In this document: piece by piece, positions 37,049 to 48,899 of the stretch
How positions within the stretch are numbered: the first letter of the stretch is position 1
Layout: every line of letters begins with the position of its first letter
Assembly: GCF_000002235.5 (NCBI RefSeq)
Contig: NW_022145597.1
Span: 29,952,797-30,016,796, forward strand
Length of the DNA: 64,000 nt
Direction of reading: 5' to 3'
DNA from: Strongylocentrotus purpuratus
Lineage: Eukaryota > Echinodermata > Echinoidea > Camarodonta > Strongylocentrotidae
The notes under the pieces: model-generated
Database searches by the model: none
What the model was told of the DNA's origin: nothing
Seen by the model: the letters and a program-made list of their open reading frames with translations, nothing else
Translations under genes and position numbers: made by a program

Positions 37049-38881
37049 TTTATTTTTATTTATTCCGTACACTTTTTTTGTGTATACGTTTACTCGAACT
37101 CGACCTGGTCAATTTCCTTCAAATTTCTGCTAGTCATCAGGCCCTATGATATGAAGTTCCCGAAACCTTTTTCAAGTTCATGGGGTCATCGTGACGTCAT
37201 CCAGGCGCCATTTTGTAAAAATCAGGTCATTATCATATCTCGATAACGAGTTATCAAAAATCAACCATATTTGGTATACATCAACTTCAGGTCAAAGGTC
37301 AACGAAAAATGTCAAAAAATTTTGAGCGCGCACCTCGACGCGCACGTACGCGCGCATTAAAATTTAAAATGGTCAAATTCGTTCCAAATTAATTTTGCAT
37401 ACGTTTCAGGCCATTTTAAGCATTTTCAAAATTTGCGCGCGCGTAATTATGCGCGCGCGTTTCCGCGCGTATCCGCGCGTCCTGGCATTTTGCAACATAG
37501 AATCGCCAATTTTTTTCTGTTATCATATTTATTACATTTTTCCAAGCATTTTGATACCTTGTTTACCTGTTTCCGACCAGTAATACCGCAATTAGCGGCT
37601 GTCAAAGTTGAACGCACGCGCCGACCTGCGCTATCTGTATCCACAATACATGGGCAAAAACATGCCTATACAAAATTCATTTTAACTCTTCAGAATTGAT
37701 AGATAACCCCCAATTTCTTTCATATTTAAATAGATTATGAGTTGGAGGTATGATTTCATGTCTCATTTGACCCTCAATTAACTCATGACGTCATCATAAT
37801 GGCCTCCGAACTCAAAATTTCAATTTGCATATTATGACGTCAGCAGATTTTTGGAAAATTGATTGTATCTCTGTAAATATTAATCAATTTTGTTTCAAAT
37901 TTTGATATGTTCTACCTGAGAATATTCTCTACAAATACAGTTACCACGAATTTTCATTTTGACAATGGTATCATGGCGTATTTTTGCGATTAAAGGAGGC
38001 ATGTCAATTTTTTACATTTTGCGTGTATTCTCTATGGGACATGACTTTTTCTCAAAACTGGATTCTACATTCTCGTCTTTTGCGAGCAATATCTCCGTCG
38101 TTGTATCTTTGTTTACGCTGAGCTTTGAGTATGTTGTAGCTGAGACAATAAGCTATCACAAATGTGCCCTTTATTTTGAGATCAGATGCCGGGATCATGC
38201 TCATATTTCACTTACAAAGTGGGATTTGAGAATTCAGTTTTCAGTTTACGTGTAATCTCTATTGGAAATGTTTTGGTATATCGGTAACGCACTTGACTTC
38301 CGACCTCGAGGTCCCTGGTTCGAGTCCGGGCGTTTCCAACAATTTTTTTTCTTCACTTTTTTCTTCTTTTTGACCTTTCACTGTACCATCTCCTTTGAAT
38401 ATTAAAACACGTACAATCGCAAATAATGTAATAAACAACCATATTTACTTTAATATTACCCTATTATCACTTGATCCATTACTTTTGGCGTGTAATCCTT
38501 ATGGGAGATGACTTTTTCTCAAATCTGGATTCTACATTCTTGTCTTTTGCGAGCAATATCGCCGTTATTTCGGCTTGATTTTTGTTGATTTTGGAGTATG
38601 TTGTAGCTGAGACTATATACTATCTAAATGTTCTCTCATTTTTTTCAGTCTGATGTCATCGTGGTCTGTTGATGATAATCATCAACATCATCATGATCAT
38701 CATCATCATCATCGTCATCCCCATTACTATCAAGATCATCATCATCATGATCATCATGATGATCATCATTGTTTACATGTCTATATAACTTCTCCCTTTC
38801 TCAATATAGTAAATATTATAATCTATCATAAGACTTGAAGACAGACCACCTTAATCGTCCTCGTGACGATTTAAATTCTAG
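37049..38881 (+). mobile_element. Helentron-like unit 6 (divergent, no 5' terminus)
   Basis: 1833 bp. After a unit-1-like start, the body carries many substitutions, several shared with unit 2, including the tRNA-like centre. Hairpin and CTAG (38878-38881) are intact and are followed at once by the T-run of the interrupted macrosatellite unit. Confidence 0.8.
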
Positions 38882-40375
38882 TTTGATATTGATACTTATT
38901 GTTGTAGATGTAGCAAAAGACGTATTCTAACTAATTCAGAGAGTCGCTTGTTAAAGAAAGAGTATCAAATGTTATTTTCTCCTTTGTTGAGGAGGTGGGG
39001 GGGGGATGTCCCCTTTAAAAAAAGGAGATGGACACGTCAATATCATGGGGTAAAGAAAAAAAAAATGAAAAAATAACATGAGGTATAAAGAAGAAGCTGG
39101 GAGTCGAACCCGAGTACATACATACATTACGTTGTGAAGCGATCAGTCTTATCCACAAGACCAATTTGCCTCACTGCTACTAACTGGTTCACTTCTTGGT
39201 GTTATAGCACTTTCTGCATGTTAACGACTTTTATATGTTGATTTACTGATTTAACGATTTCGGGATGCATAATTATTCATATTTTTGCAGTCCGATGTTG
39301 TCAAGATTGCCCGTAAATGTTTTCTTTCAGTTACTGATATTTCTGATATAATAGTGAGGTTTTATGTTATTTTCATTTATTTTGCAATCTGCTGACTTAA
39401 ACTTCAAGTGATATGACAATAGGCCACTGCCCTGACATAGCATAATGAACAGGACACGGATCTATTCAATTTAGGATATGCTACGAATTCTGTAACAGGG
39501 CACCAATGAATAGGGAAGCTTGGCTATTCGATTCTGTGTTCAATAGCTTGCACCTGCAGCATCAATTAATGAATTGAAGAAAAAAACCCGACCCTCCCTT
39601 CATTGACGGAATATTTTTGTCAATTGCGAGGATTACATAAGAGGTAATAATATCATTCCTGACATTGCAACAATGACCGCATTATGTTGATGTATTGTCC
39701 ATAAAGGTACTGAGAAGGTCTTTCTCCTTGTCTGCATGGAGGACACGCACTTTGAATATCCCCATAGAAAAAGGATAGAATGAGGCTGTAGTCTCATTTA
39801 AAAAAGGAAAGCGATTTTGGGACAGTTCAAAATAATGCTGGGAAATGGAAATTAAAATGATACCGTTTTAAAAACCAGTTAGATATGGTTTTTGGACAAG
39901 AAGCATGAGATAATTCATTGCTCGGCAATCTGGACTGTATTTGAAACAGAGCATCCAATATTCCTGATATTTAATAGTATACTGTCAATGAAAAAATATA
40001 ACGAAAAAAAATAATAATAATGGACCTCTTTACCCAAGGCTGTGTGTCTTTGTCGAGCACAAAATGATTCTGCTCGGGTATGCAGGCCAGTTGTTAGCCC
40101 ATATTGGGCTTGAATAGACTTGAATTGAAAGACCCTTTGTTTCACCTCGCGAAGTTTGGGCGTTTTCATATGAGGAGTAAAACCTTGCCCATCATTGAAT
40201 TCATGTTGTAAAGTTGTTTACAGACTGGAAAAGGATAGCATGGGAGTGTACAGATTGAATAAATGGATGCAAGTAGTACTGAAAATGTAAAAAACTTGTT
40301 TGACCTGGCAATAAGGGACTCTTGAATGTAGTTTGAAAATTGGACATGGCTTTGGGGCTAACGCTACCGGCCACC
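38882..40375. repeat. Macrosatellite unit 14, right part
   Basis: Resumes with TTTGATATTGATACTT exactly where the left part stopped. It holds head B (B-box at 39100) and the rest of the unit. Confidence 0.9.
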
Positions 40376-42452
40376 GGCTACGCTGACGACCGCCGGCTAC
40401 GCTGACGACCGCCGGCTACGCTGACGACCGCCGGCTACGCTGACGACCGCCGGCTACGCTGACGACCGCCGGCTACGCTGACGACCGCCAGCTAAAAAAA
40501 AGACCCCCCCCCAAAAAAAGACCCCCCCCCAAAAAAAAGACCCCCCCCCAAAAAAAAAGACCCCCCCCCCAAAAAAAAGACCCCCCACAAAAAAAAGACC
40601 CCCCCCCCATAAAAAAGACCCCCCCCCCCCCCAAGGGGCTCCATTACAGTTTTTTCCTACACTCAGCTGCTTCCCCTCACCAAAGGTCCTTTTTCAAGTT
40701 TTTTTTTGAGGAATCCATTGACATATTGTGATTTGGAACCCTTTCCCATACATCAACAACACCAACAATAATTATTTTTATCACACCAAACTTTGAGTGA
40801 GATGAAAATGGGTTCTAACATCAGTTTTTCTTTTTCAAAGATTTACAAAAAAAATTAAAAAAAGCACTAGCTGGGAGTCGAACCCGATACCTTCCAATTG
40901 CCAGGCGTTTGCCTATCCACTAGACTAATGTGTCACAGTGGTAATTTTCATGTATTTTTTGATATTGATACTTATTGTTGTAGATGTAGCAAAAGACGTA
41001 TTCTAACTAATTCAGAGAGTCGCTTGTTAAAGAAAGAGTATCAAATGTTATTTTCTCCTTTGTTGAGGAGGTGGGGGGGGGATGTCCCCTTTAAAAAAAG
41101 GAGATGGACACGTCAATATCATGGGGTAAAGAAAAAAAAAATGAAAAAATAACATGAGGTATAAAGAAGAAGCTGGGAGTCGAACCCGAGTACATACATA
41201 CATTACGTTGTGAAGCGATCAGTCTTATCCACAAGACCAATTTGCCTCACTGCTACTAACTGGTTCACTTCTTGGTGTTATAGCACTTTCTGCATGTTAA
41301 CGACTTTTATATGTTGATTTACTGATTTAACGATTTCGGGATGCATAATTATTCATATTTTTGCAGTCCGATGTTGTCAAGATTGCCCGTAAATGTTTTC
41401 TTTCAGTTACTGATATTTCTGATATAATAGTGAGGTTTTATGTTATTTTCATTTATTTTGCAATCTGCTGACTTAAACTTCAAGTGATATGACAATAGGC
41501 CACTGCCCTGACATAGCATAATGAACAGGACACGGATCTATTCAATTTAGGATATGCTACGAATTCTGTAACAGGGCACCAATGAATAGGGAAGCTTGGC
41601 TATTCGATTCTGTGTTCAATAGCTTGCACCTGCAGCATCAATTAATGAATTGAAGAAAAAAACCCGACCCTCCCTTCATTGACGGAATATTTTTGTCAAT
41701 TGCGAGGATTACATAAGAGGTAATAATATCATTCCTGACATTGCAACAATGACCGCATTATGTTGATGTATTGTCCATAAAGGTACTGAGAAGGTCTTTC
41801 TCCTTGTCTGCATGGAGGACACGCACTTTGAATATCCCCATAGAAAAAGGATAGAATGAGGCTGTAGTCTCATTTAAAAAAAGGAAAGCGATTTTGGGAC
41901 AGTTCAAAATAATGCTGGGAAATGGAAATTAAAATGATACCGTTTTAAAAACCAGTTAGATATGGTTTTTGGACAAGAAGCATGAGATAATTCATTGCTC
42001 GGCAATCTGGACTGTATTTGAAACAGAGCATCCAATATTCCTGATATTTAATAGTATACTGTCAATGAAAAAATATAACGAAAAAAAATAATAATAATGG
42101 ACCTCTTTACCCAAGGCTGTGTGTCTTTGTCGAGCACAAAATGATTCTGCTCGGGTATGCAGGCCAGTTGTTAGCCCATATTGGGCTTGAATAGACTTGA
42201 ATTGAAAGACCCTTTGTTTCACCTCGCGAAGTTTGGGCGTTTTCATATGAGGAGTAAAACCTTGCCCATCATTGAATTCATGTTGTAAAGTTGTTTACAG
42301 ACTGGAAAAGGATAGCATGGGAGTGTACAGATTGAATAAATGGATGCAAGTAGTACTGAAAATGTAAAAAACTTGTTTGACCTGGCAATAAGGGACTCTT
42401 GAATGTAGTTTGAAAATTGGACATGGCTTTGGGGCTAACGCTACCGGCCACC
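40376..42452. repeat. Macrosatellite unit 15
   Basis: 2077 bp, six minisatellite copies. B-boxes start at 40874 and 41176. Confidence 0.9.
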
Positions 42453-44532
42453 GGCTACGCTGACGACCGCCGGCTACGCTGACGACCGCCGGCTACGCTG
42501 ACGACCGCCGGCTACGCTGACGACCGCCGGCTACGCTGACGACCGCCGGCTACGCTGACGACCGCCAGCTAAAAAAAAGACCCCCCCCCCAAAAAAAGAC
42601 CCCCCCCCAAAAAAAAAGACCCCCCCCCAAAAAAAAAACCCCCCCCCCAAAAAAAAAGACCCCCCACAAAAAAAAGACCCCCCCCCCCATAAAAAAGACC
42701 CCCCCCCCCCCCAAGGGGCTCCATTACAGTTTTTTCCTACACTCAGCTGCTTCCCCTCACCAAAGGTCCTTTTTCAAGTTTTTTTTTGAGGAATCCATTG
42801 ACATATTGTGATTTGGAACCCTTTCCCATACATCAACAACACCAACAATAATTATTTTTATCACACCAAACTTTGAGTGAGATGAAAATGGGTTCTAACA
42901 TCAGTTTTTCTTTTTCAAAGATTTACAAAAAAAAATTAAAAAAAGCACTAGCTGGGAGTCGAACCCGATACCTTCCAATTGCCAGGCGTTTGCCTATCCA
43001 CTAGACTAATGTGTCACAGTGGTAATTTTCATGTATTTTTTGATATTGATACTTATTGTTGTAGATGTAGCAAAAGACGTATTCTAACTAATTCAGAGAG
43101 TCGCTTGTTAAAGAAAGAGTATCAAATGTTATTTTCTCCTTTGTTGAGGAGGTGGGGGGGGGATGTCCCCTTTAAAAAAAGGAGATGGACACGTCAATAT
43201 CATGGGGTAAAGAAAAAAAAATGAAAAAATAACATGAGGTATAAAGAAGAAGCTGGGAGTCGAACCCGAGTACATACATACATTACGTTGTGAAGCGATC
43301 AGTCTTATCCACAAGACCAATTTGCCTCACTGCTACTAACTGGTTCACTTCTTGGTGTTATAGCACTTTCTGCATGTTAACGACTTTTATATGTTGATTT
43401 ACTGATTTAACGATTTCGGGATGCATAATTATTCATATTTTTGCAGTCCGATGTTGTCAAGATTGCCCGTAAATGTTTTCTTTCAGTTACTGATATTTCT
43501 GATATAATAGTGAGGTTTTATGTTATTTTCATTTATTTTGCAATCTGCTGACTTAAACTTCAAGTGATATGACAATAGGCCACTGCCCTGACATAGCATA
43601 ATGAACAGGACACGGATCTATTCAATTTAGGATATGCTACGAATTCTGTAACAGGGCACCAATGAATAGGGAAGCTTGGCTATTCGATTCTGTGTTCAAT
43701 AGCTTGCACCTGCAGCATCAATTAATGAATTGAAGAAAAAAACCCGACCCTCCCTTCATTGACGGAATATTTTTGTCAATTGCGAGGATTACATAAGAGG
43801 TAATAATATCATTCCTGACATTGCAACAATGACCGCATTATGTTGATGTATTGTCCATAAAGGTACTGAGAAGGTCTTTCTCCTTGTCTGCATGGAGGAC
43901 ACGCACTTTGAATATCCCCATAGAAAAAGGATAGAATGAGGCTGTAGTCTCATTTAAAAAAAGGAAAGCGATTTTGGGACAGTTCAAAATAATGCTGGGA
44001 AATGGAAATTAAAATGATACCGTTTTAAAAACCAGTTAGATATGGTTTTTGGACAAGAAGCATGAGATAATTCATTGCTCGGCAATCTGGACTGTATTTG
44101 AAACAGAGCATCCAATATTCCTGATATTTAATAGTATACTGTCAATGAAAAAATATAACGAAAAAAAATAATAATAATGGACCTCTTTACCCAAGGCTGT
44201 GTGTCTTTGTCGAGCACAAAATGATTCTGCTCGGGTATGCAGGCCAGTTGTTAGCCCATATTGGGCTTGAATAGACTTGAATTGAAAGACCCTTTGTTTC
44301 ACCTCGCGAAGTTTGGGCGTTTTCATATGAGGAGTAAAACCTTGCCCATCATTGAATTCATGTTGTAAAGTTGTTTACAGACTGGAAAAGGATAGCATGG
44401 GAGTGTACAGATTGAATAAATGGATGCAAGTAGTACTGAAAATGTAAAAAACTTGTTTGACCTGGCAATAAGGGACTCTTGAATGTAGTTTGAAAATTGG
44501 ACATGGCTTTGGGGCTAACGCTACCGGCCACC
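42453..44532. repeat. Macrosatellite unit 16
   Basis: 2080 bp, six minisatellite copies. B-boxes start at 42955 and 43256. Confidence 0.9.
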
Positions 44533-46648
44533 GGCTACGCTGACGACCGCCGGCTACGCTGACGACCGCCGGCTACGCTGACGACCGCCGGCTACGCTGA
44601 CGACCGCCGGCTACGCTGACGACCGCCGGCTACGCTGACGACCGCCGGCTACGCTGACGACCGCCGGCTACGCTGACGACCGCCAGCTAAAAAAAAGACC
44701 CCCCCAAAAAAAAAGACCCCCCCCCAAAAAAAAAAGACCCCCCCCCAAAAAAAAAGACCCCCCCCAAAAAAAAAAAGACCCCCCACAAAAAAAAGACCCC
44801 CCCCCATAAAAAAGACCCCCCCCCCCCCAAGGGGCTCCATTACAGTTTTTTCCTACACTCAGCTGCTTCCCCTCACCAAAGGTCCTTTTTCAAGTTTTTT
44901 TTTGAGGAATCCATTGACATATTGTGATTTGGAACCCTTTCCCATACATCAACAACACCAACAATAATTATTTTTATCACACCAAACTTTGAGTGAGATG
45001 AAAATGGGTTCTAACATCAGTTTTTCTTTTTCAAAGATTTACAAAAAAAAATTAAAAAAAGCACTAGCTGGGAGTCGAACCCGATACCTTCCAATTGCCA
45101 GGCGTTTGCCTATCCACTAGACTAATGTGTCACAGTGGTAATTTTCATGTATTTTTTGATATTGATACTTATTGTTGTAGATGTAGCAAAAGACGTATTC
45201 TAACTAATTCAGAGAGTCGCTTGTTAAAGAAAGAGTATCAAATGTTATTTTCTCCTTTGTTGAGGAGGTGGGGGGGGGATGTCCCCTTTAAAAAAAGGAG
45301 ATGGACACGTCAATATCATGGGGTAAAGAAAAAAAAATGAAAAAATAACATGAGGTATAAAGAAGAAGCTGGGAGTCGAACCCGAGTACATACATACATT
45401 ACGTTGTGAAGCGATCAGTCTTATCCACAAGACCAATTTGCCTCACTGCTACTAACTGGTTCACTTCTTGGTGTTATAGCACTTTCTGCATGTTAACGAC
45501 TTTTATATGTTGATTTACTGATTTAACGATTTCGGGATGCATAATTATTCATATTTTTGCAGTCCGATGTTGTCAAGATTGCCCGTAAATGTTTTCTTTC
45601 AGTTACTGATATTTCTGATATAATAGTGAGGTTTTATGTTATTTTCATTTATTTTGCAATCTGCTGACTTAAACTTCAAGTGATATGACAATAGGCCACT
45701 GCCCTGACATAGCATAATGAACAGGACACGGATCTATTCAATTTAGGATATGCTACGAATTCTGTAACAGGGCACCAATGAATAGGGAAGCTTGGCTATT
45801 CGATTCTGTGTTCAATAGCTTGCACCTGCAGCATCAATTAATGAATTGAAGAAAAAAACCCGACCCTCCCTTCATTGACGGAATATTTTTGTCAATTGCG
45901 AGGATTACATAAGAGGTAATAATATCATTCCTGACATTGCAACAATGACCGCATTATGTTGATGTATTGTCCATAAAGGTACTGAGAAGGTCTTTCTCCT
46001 TGTCTGCATGGAGGACACGCACTTTGAATATCCCCATAGAAAAAGGATAGAATGAGGCTGTAGTCTCATTTAAAAAAAGGAAAGCGATTTTGGGACAGTT
46101 CAAAATAATGCTGGGAAATGGAAATTAAAATGATACCGTTTTAAAAACCAGTTAGATATGGTTTTTGGACAAGAAGCATGAGATAATTCATTGCTCGGCA
46201 ATCTGGACTGTATTTGAAACAGAGCATCCAATATTCCTGATATTTAATAGTATACTGTCAATGAAAAAATATAACGAAAAAAAATAATAATAATGGACCT
46301 CTTTACCCAAGGCTGTGTGTCTTTGTCGAGCACAAAATGATTCTGCTCGGGTATGCAGGCCAGTTGTTAGCCCATATTGGGCTTGAATAGACTTGAATTG
46401 AAAGACCCTTTGTTTCACCTCGCGAAGTTTGGGCGTTTTCATATGAGGAGTAAAACCTTGCCCATCATTGAATTCATGTTGTAAAGTTGTTTACAGACTG
46501 GAAAAGGATAGCATGGGAGTGTACAGATTGAATAAATGGATGCAAGTAGTACTGAAAATGTAAAAAACTTGTTTGACCTGGCAATAAGGGACTCTTGAAT
46601 GTAGTTTGAAAATTGGACATGGCTTTGGGGCTAACGCTACCGGCCACC
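44533..46648. repeat. Macrosatellite unit 17 (longest)
   Basis: 2116 bp, eight minisatellite copies. B-boxes start at 45071 and 45372. This is the last complete unit. Confidence 0.9.
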
Positions 46649-46860
46649 GGCTACGCTGACGACCGCCGGCTACGCTGACGACCGCCGGCTACGCTGACGA
46701 CCGCCGGCTACGCTGACGACCGCCGGCTACGCTGACGACCGCCGGCTACGCTGACGACCGCCGGCTACGCTGACGACCGCCGGCTACGCTGACGACCGCC
46801 AGCTAGCTGACGACCGCCAGCTAGCTGACGACGACCGCCAGCTAGCTGACGACCTCCAAG
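46649..46860. repeat. Terminal minisatellite stub of the macrosatellite
   Basis: Eight perfect 19-bp copies, then three degenerate AGCTAGCTGACG-type copies, then AAAAAGAAAAAAG-rich sequence. Array homogeneity stops here. Confidence 0.85.
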
Positions 46861-47275
46861 AAAAAAGAAAAAAGAAAAGAAAAAAAAAAGACCCCCCCCA
46901 AAAAAAAATTTAAAAAAAATCAAAAAGACCCCCAAAGGGGCTCCCTAACAGCTTTTTCCTACACTCAGCTGCTCCCCCTTCACCATAGGCCCTTTTTCAA
47001 GTTTTTTTGAGGAATCCATTGACATATTGTGCATTGGAACCCTTTCCCATACATTAACAATCAACAACACCAACAATAATTATTTTATCACACCAAAATT
47101 GGAAAAATGATTAACTTTTAATATCTGGCTTTTGGGCTTTAAAACAAAATACACTAGCTGGGGATCGAACCCGATACCTTCCACTTACTAGGCGGTTGCT
47201 TATCCACGAGACCACTTTGCCTCACTCCGATTACCTGGTTCACTTTTAGTTGTTAACACTGTGTTTTTAGTTGTT
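46861..47275 (-). repeat. Diverged single-copy relative: tRNA-derived SINE
   Basis: On the minus strand a tRNA-like head has A-box GTGGTCTCGTGG (near 47198-47209) and B-box GGTTCGATCCC (near 47162-47172). Its body is like that of the macrosatellite (47145-46925), with a G-run/T-run tail (46925-46870). The flank upstream of the head (47210-47260) matches the flank of head B, while the downstream body matches that of head A. This copy therefore has one head where the satellite unit has two. Confidence 0.65.
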
Positions 47276-47322
47276 AACACTTTCAGCTAGCTGACGGCAG
47301 GCGCAGCTATACCCCCTAAAGG

Positions 47323-47928
47323 CAGACGCGGATCCAGGGCGCCGGGAGGACCTCCCCCCCCCCCCCCCCCCCCACAAAAAAGAGAGAGAGAGAGAAGGAA
47401 AAGAAGGGAAAGGGAAAGAGGAGAGAAAGGGAAAGAAAGAAGAGGAAGAGGAAGAAGAAGGGAAAAAAAGGGGGAAGAAGCAGATCAAGGGCCGAAAGGG
47501 TCTTGGATCCCAGCTGTCACCCCCCCCCCCCCCCATTACAAAATAAGAGAGAATGATGAAAAGGGAAAGAAAAAGGAAAAGAAGAGATAAAGGGAGGTAA
47601 AAAAAAGGAAGAAGAAAAGAAAAGAAGCGGGATATCAGTTGCAATTTTGCCGCCAACAAGTTGTAGTTCAGAGGGGCCAAAAGGCCCTAGACCCCACGCC
47701 AATAAACGCTACGCTCTGCCTTATCGTAAATACTACTTCCCCAACCTACTTAGAGAAACGTTCAGCGAGGCCTGCATAAAAAGTGGGTGGTGCGGGGTCT
47801 TTTTCTACCCCCCCCCCCCCGAAACGTTTTTGCTTATTTCGCCACTGCCGGTGTCACCATTACGTACCAATATTTGGCTAGCATAATTTGAAATTGAGGC
47901 CCCCTAACAAATCCTAGATCTGCGCCTG
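47323..47928. mobile_element. MITE-like element with GGATCCAGG-type ends and purine tracts
   Basis: The left end CAGACGCGGATCCAGG (47323-47338) and right end CCTAGATCTGCGCCTG (47913-47928) are near inverted repeats. They resemble the CAGTGGCGGATC ends seen in widespread hAT-type MITEs of invertebrates. The interior is C-runs plus a long AGGAAAG purine tract, and is related to 50060-50310. I find no matching 8-bp target duplication, so the assignment is tentative. Confidence 0.4.
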
Positions 47929-47934
47929 GGGCCC

Positions 47935-48125
47935 CCCAAAGGGGCTCCCTAACAGTTTTTTCCTACACTGCTCCCCCTCACTCTAGGCCCTTTTTTTTCC
48001 TTTTTTTGAGGAATCCATTGACATATTGTGCTTTGGAACCATTTCCAATACATCAACAACACCAACAATAATTATTTTATCACACCAAAATTGGAAAAAA
48101 TGATTAACTTCTAATATCTGGCTTT
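47935..48125 (-). repeat. Headless fragment of the macrosatellite SINE body
   Basis: The plus-strand sequence from GGGGCTCCCTAACAG to ATCACACCAAAATTGG is a diverged copy of the SINE-like body, with no tRNA head attached. Confidence 0.6.
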
Positions 48126-48600
48126 TTTGCTTGAAAGAAAAATTGTAACTGATCTCCCCTACCTTTCTTCTTCCTCTTCCCCCCCCCCCCCCATACTTCT
48201 CTCACCCTCTCTCATTTAAGTTTGGTGAGGGAGGCAGGGGCCTTTCGCCCCCTCCCCCGATCCACACGATGTTGATGGGATTAATCGCAACTGATCTCTG
48301 CTTCTTTTCACCCTTTTCTTTTTCTACCTCTTTTGTGTTCCATTTTAGCTCTCCTCTTTCCCTTTCCCTTCTTTCTCTCTTTTTTTTTTTTTTTTTGGCG
48401 AGAAGGGGGGGGGGGGGTCTGGGGGGGCAGAGGCAAAGGCCTTTCTCCGCGATCTTGGGGGGGGGGGTAGTGAGCACCTTTTTTTTTTTGGCCCTCGAAA
48501 TTTTAACAATTTGCACCACCCCCCCCCCCCCCCCCCCCCCCCCATCCCCCCTACTAGATCCGCCACTGCCTGTAGTTTCATCCCTAGCTAGCTGGTTAAG
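48126..48600. repeat. Low-complexity homopolymer stretch with a MITE-like right end
   Basis: Runs of C, G and T of up to about 30 bases, with pyrimidine tracts. CTAGATCCGCCACTG at 48554-48568 is a hAT-MITE-type end; its partner is not clear. No gene is seen. Confidence 0.5.
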
Positions 48601-48830
48601 CTGAATATGGATTATCCAGTCGTTTCATTCATTAAGTATAATTATACTTGTATCAGGGATAATGAGAGTACATCCCTGTTTGTTTTGACAATGTATACGT
48701 GTGGACTAGAGTACGGACATTCGGTGCGGCAGGAGGACTATTGGTGCGAGACCTCTTCAGCACAGATTGTCCGTCAGACATTTGAGGCGCGCACGGAATG
48801 TCCGACACGGACATTCTGCGCGGATAAAAT

Positions 48831-48884
48831 CCGCACCGATCGTCCGCTCTCGATCGATCTCTAATAGTCGGACGATCGGTGCGG
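48831..48884. repeat. 16-bp perfect inverted repeat
   Basis: CCGCACCGATCGTCCG (48831-48846) is exactly inverted at 48869-48884, with a 22-base loop containing CGATCGATC. The surroundings (48715-48900) are unusually GC-rich and hold further related pieces such as GGACATTC and GGTGCG. Function unknown. Confidence 0.7.
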
Positions 48885-48899
48885 GTTACATTCTACGCG

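Larger units (their letters stand above)
27528..38881 (+). mobile_element. Tandem array of six Helentron/HINE-like rolling-circle elements
   Basis: Six head-to-tail units end at 29640, 31448, 33284, 35213, 37048 and 38881, each in a short hairpin, 10 bases, then CTAG. The 5' end of the array, AGGTGGTCTGTC (27528-27539), is exactly inverted as GACAGACCACCT just inside every 3' end except that of unit 2, where one base differs. The 5' terminus also forms its own imperfect palindrome. A CTTTATT microsatellite follows the 5' end and an ATC-rich microsatellite precedes the 3' end. These are the published hallmarks of Helentrons and their non-autonomous HINEs: asymmetric terminal inverted repeat, subterminal stem-loops, microsatellite, T-rich target and tandem arrays. 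No Rep/helicase protein is encoded, so the elements are non-autonomous. Helentron assignment is inference from structure. Confidence 0.75.
38882..46860. repeat. Macrosatellite array, right block (rest of unit 14 to terminal stub)
   Basis: The same macrosatellite resumes in mid-unit directly after the inner array, so the two blocks were once continuous. Units 15-17 are almost identical to units 11-13. The block ends in an eighth minisatellite copy followed by three degenerate copies of AGCTAGCTGACGACC type (about 46801-46860). Beyond that, only diverged single-copy relatives of part of the unit are found. Confidence 0.95.

Noticed and set aside
1-46800. 19-bp direct repeats as a CRISPR array
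   Set aside because: Repeats are contiguous with no spacers, and the genome is eukaryotic. This is a minisatellite.
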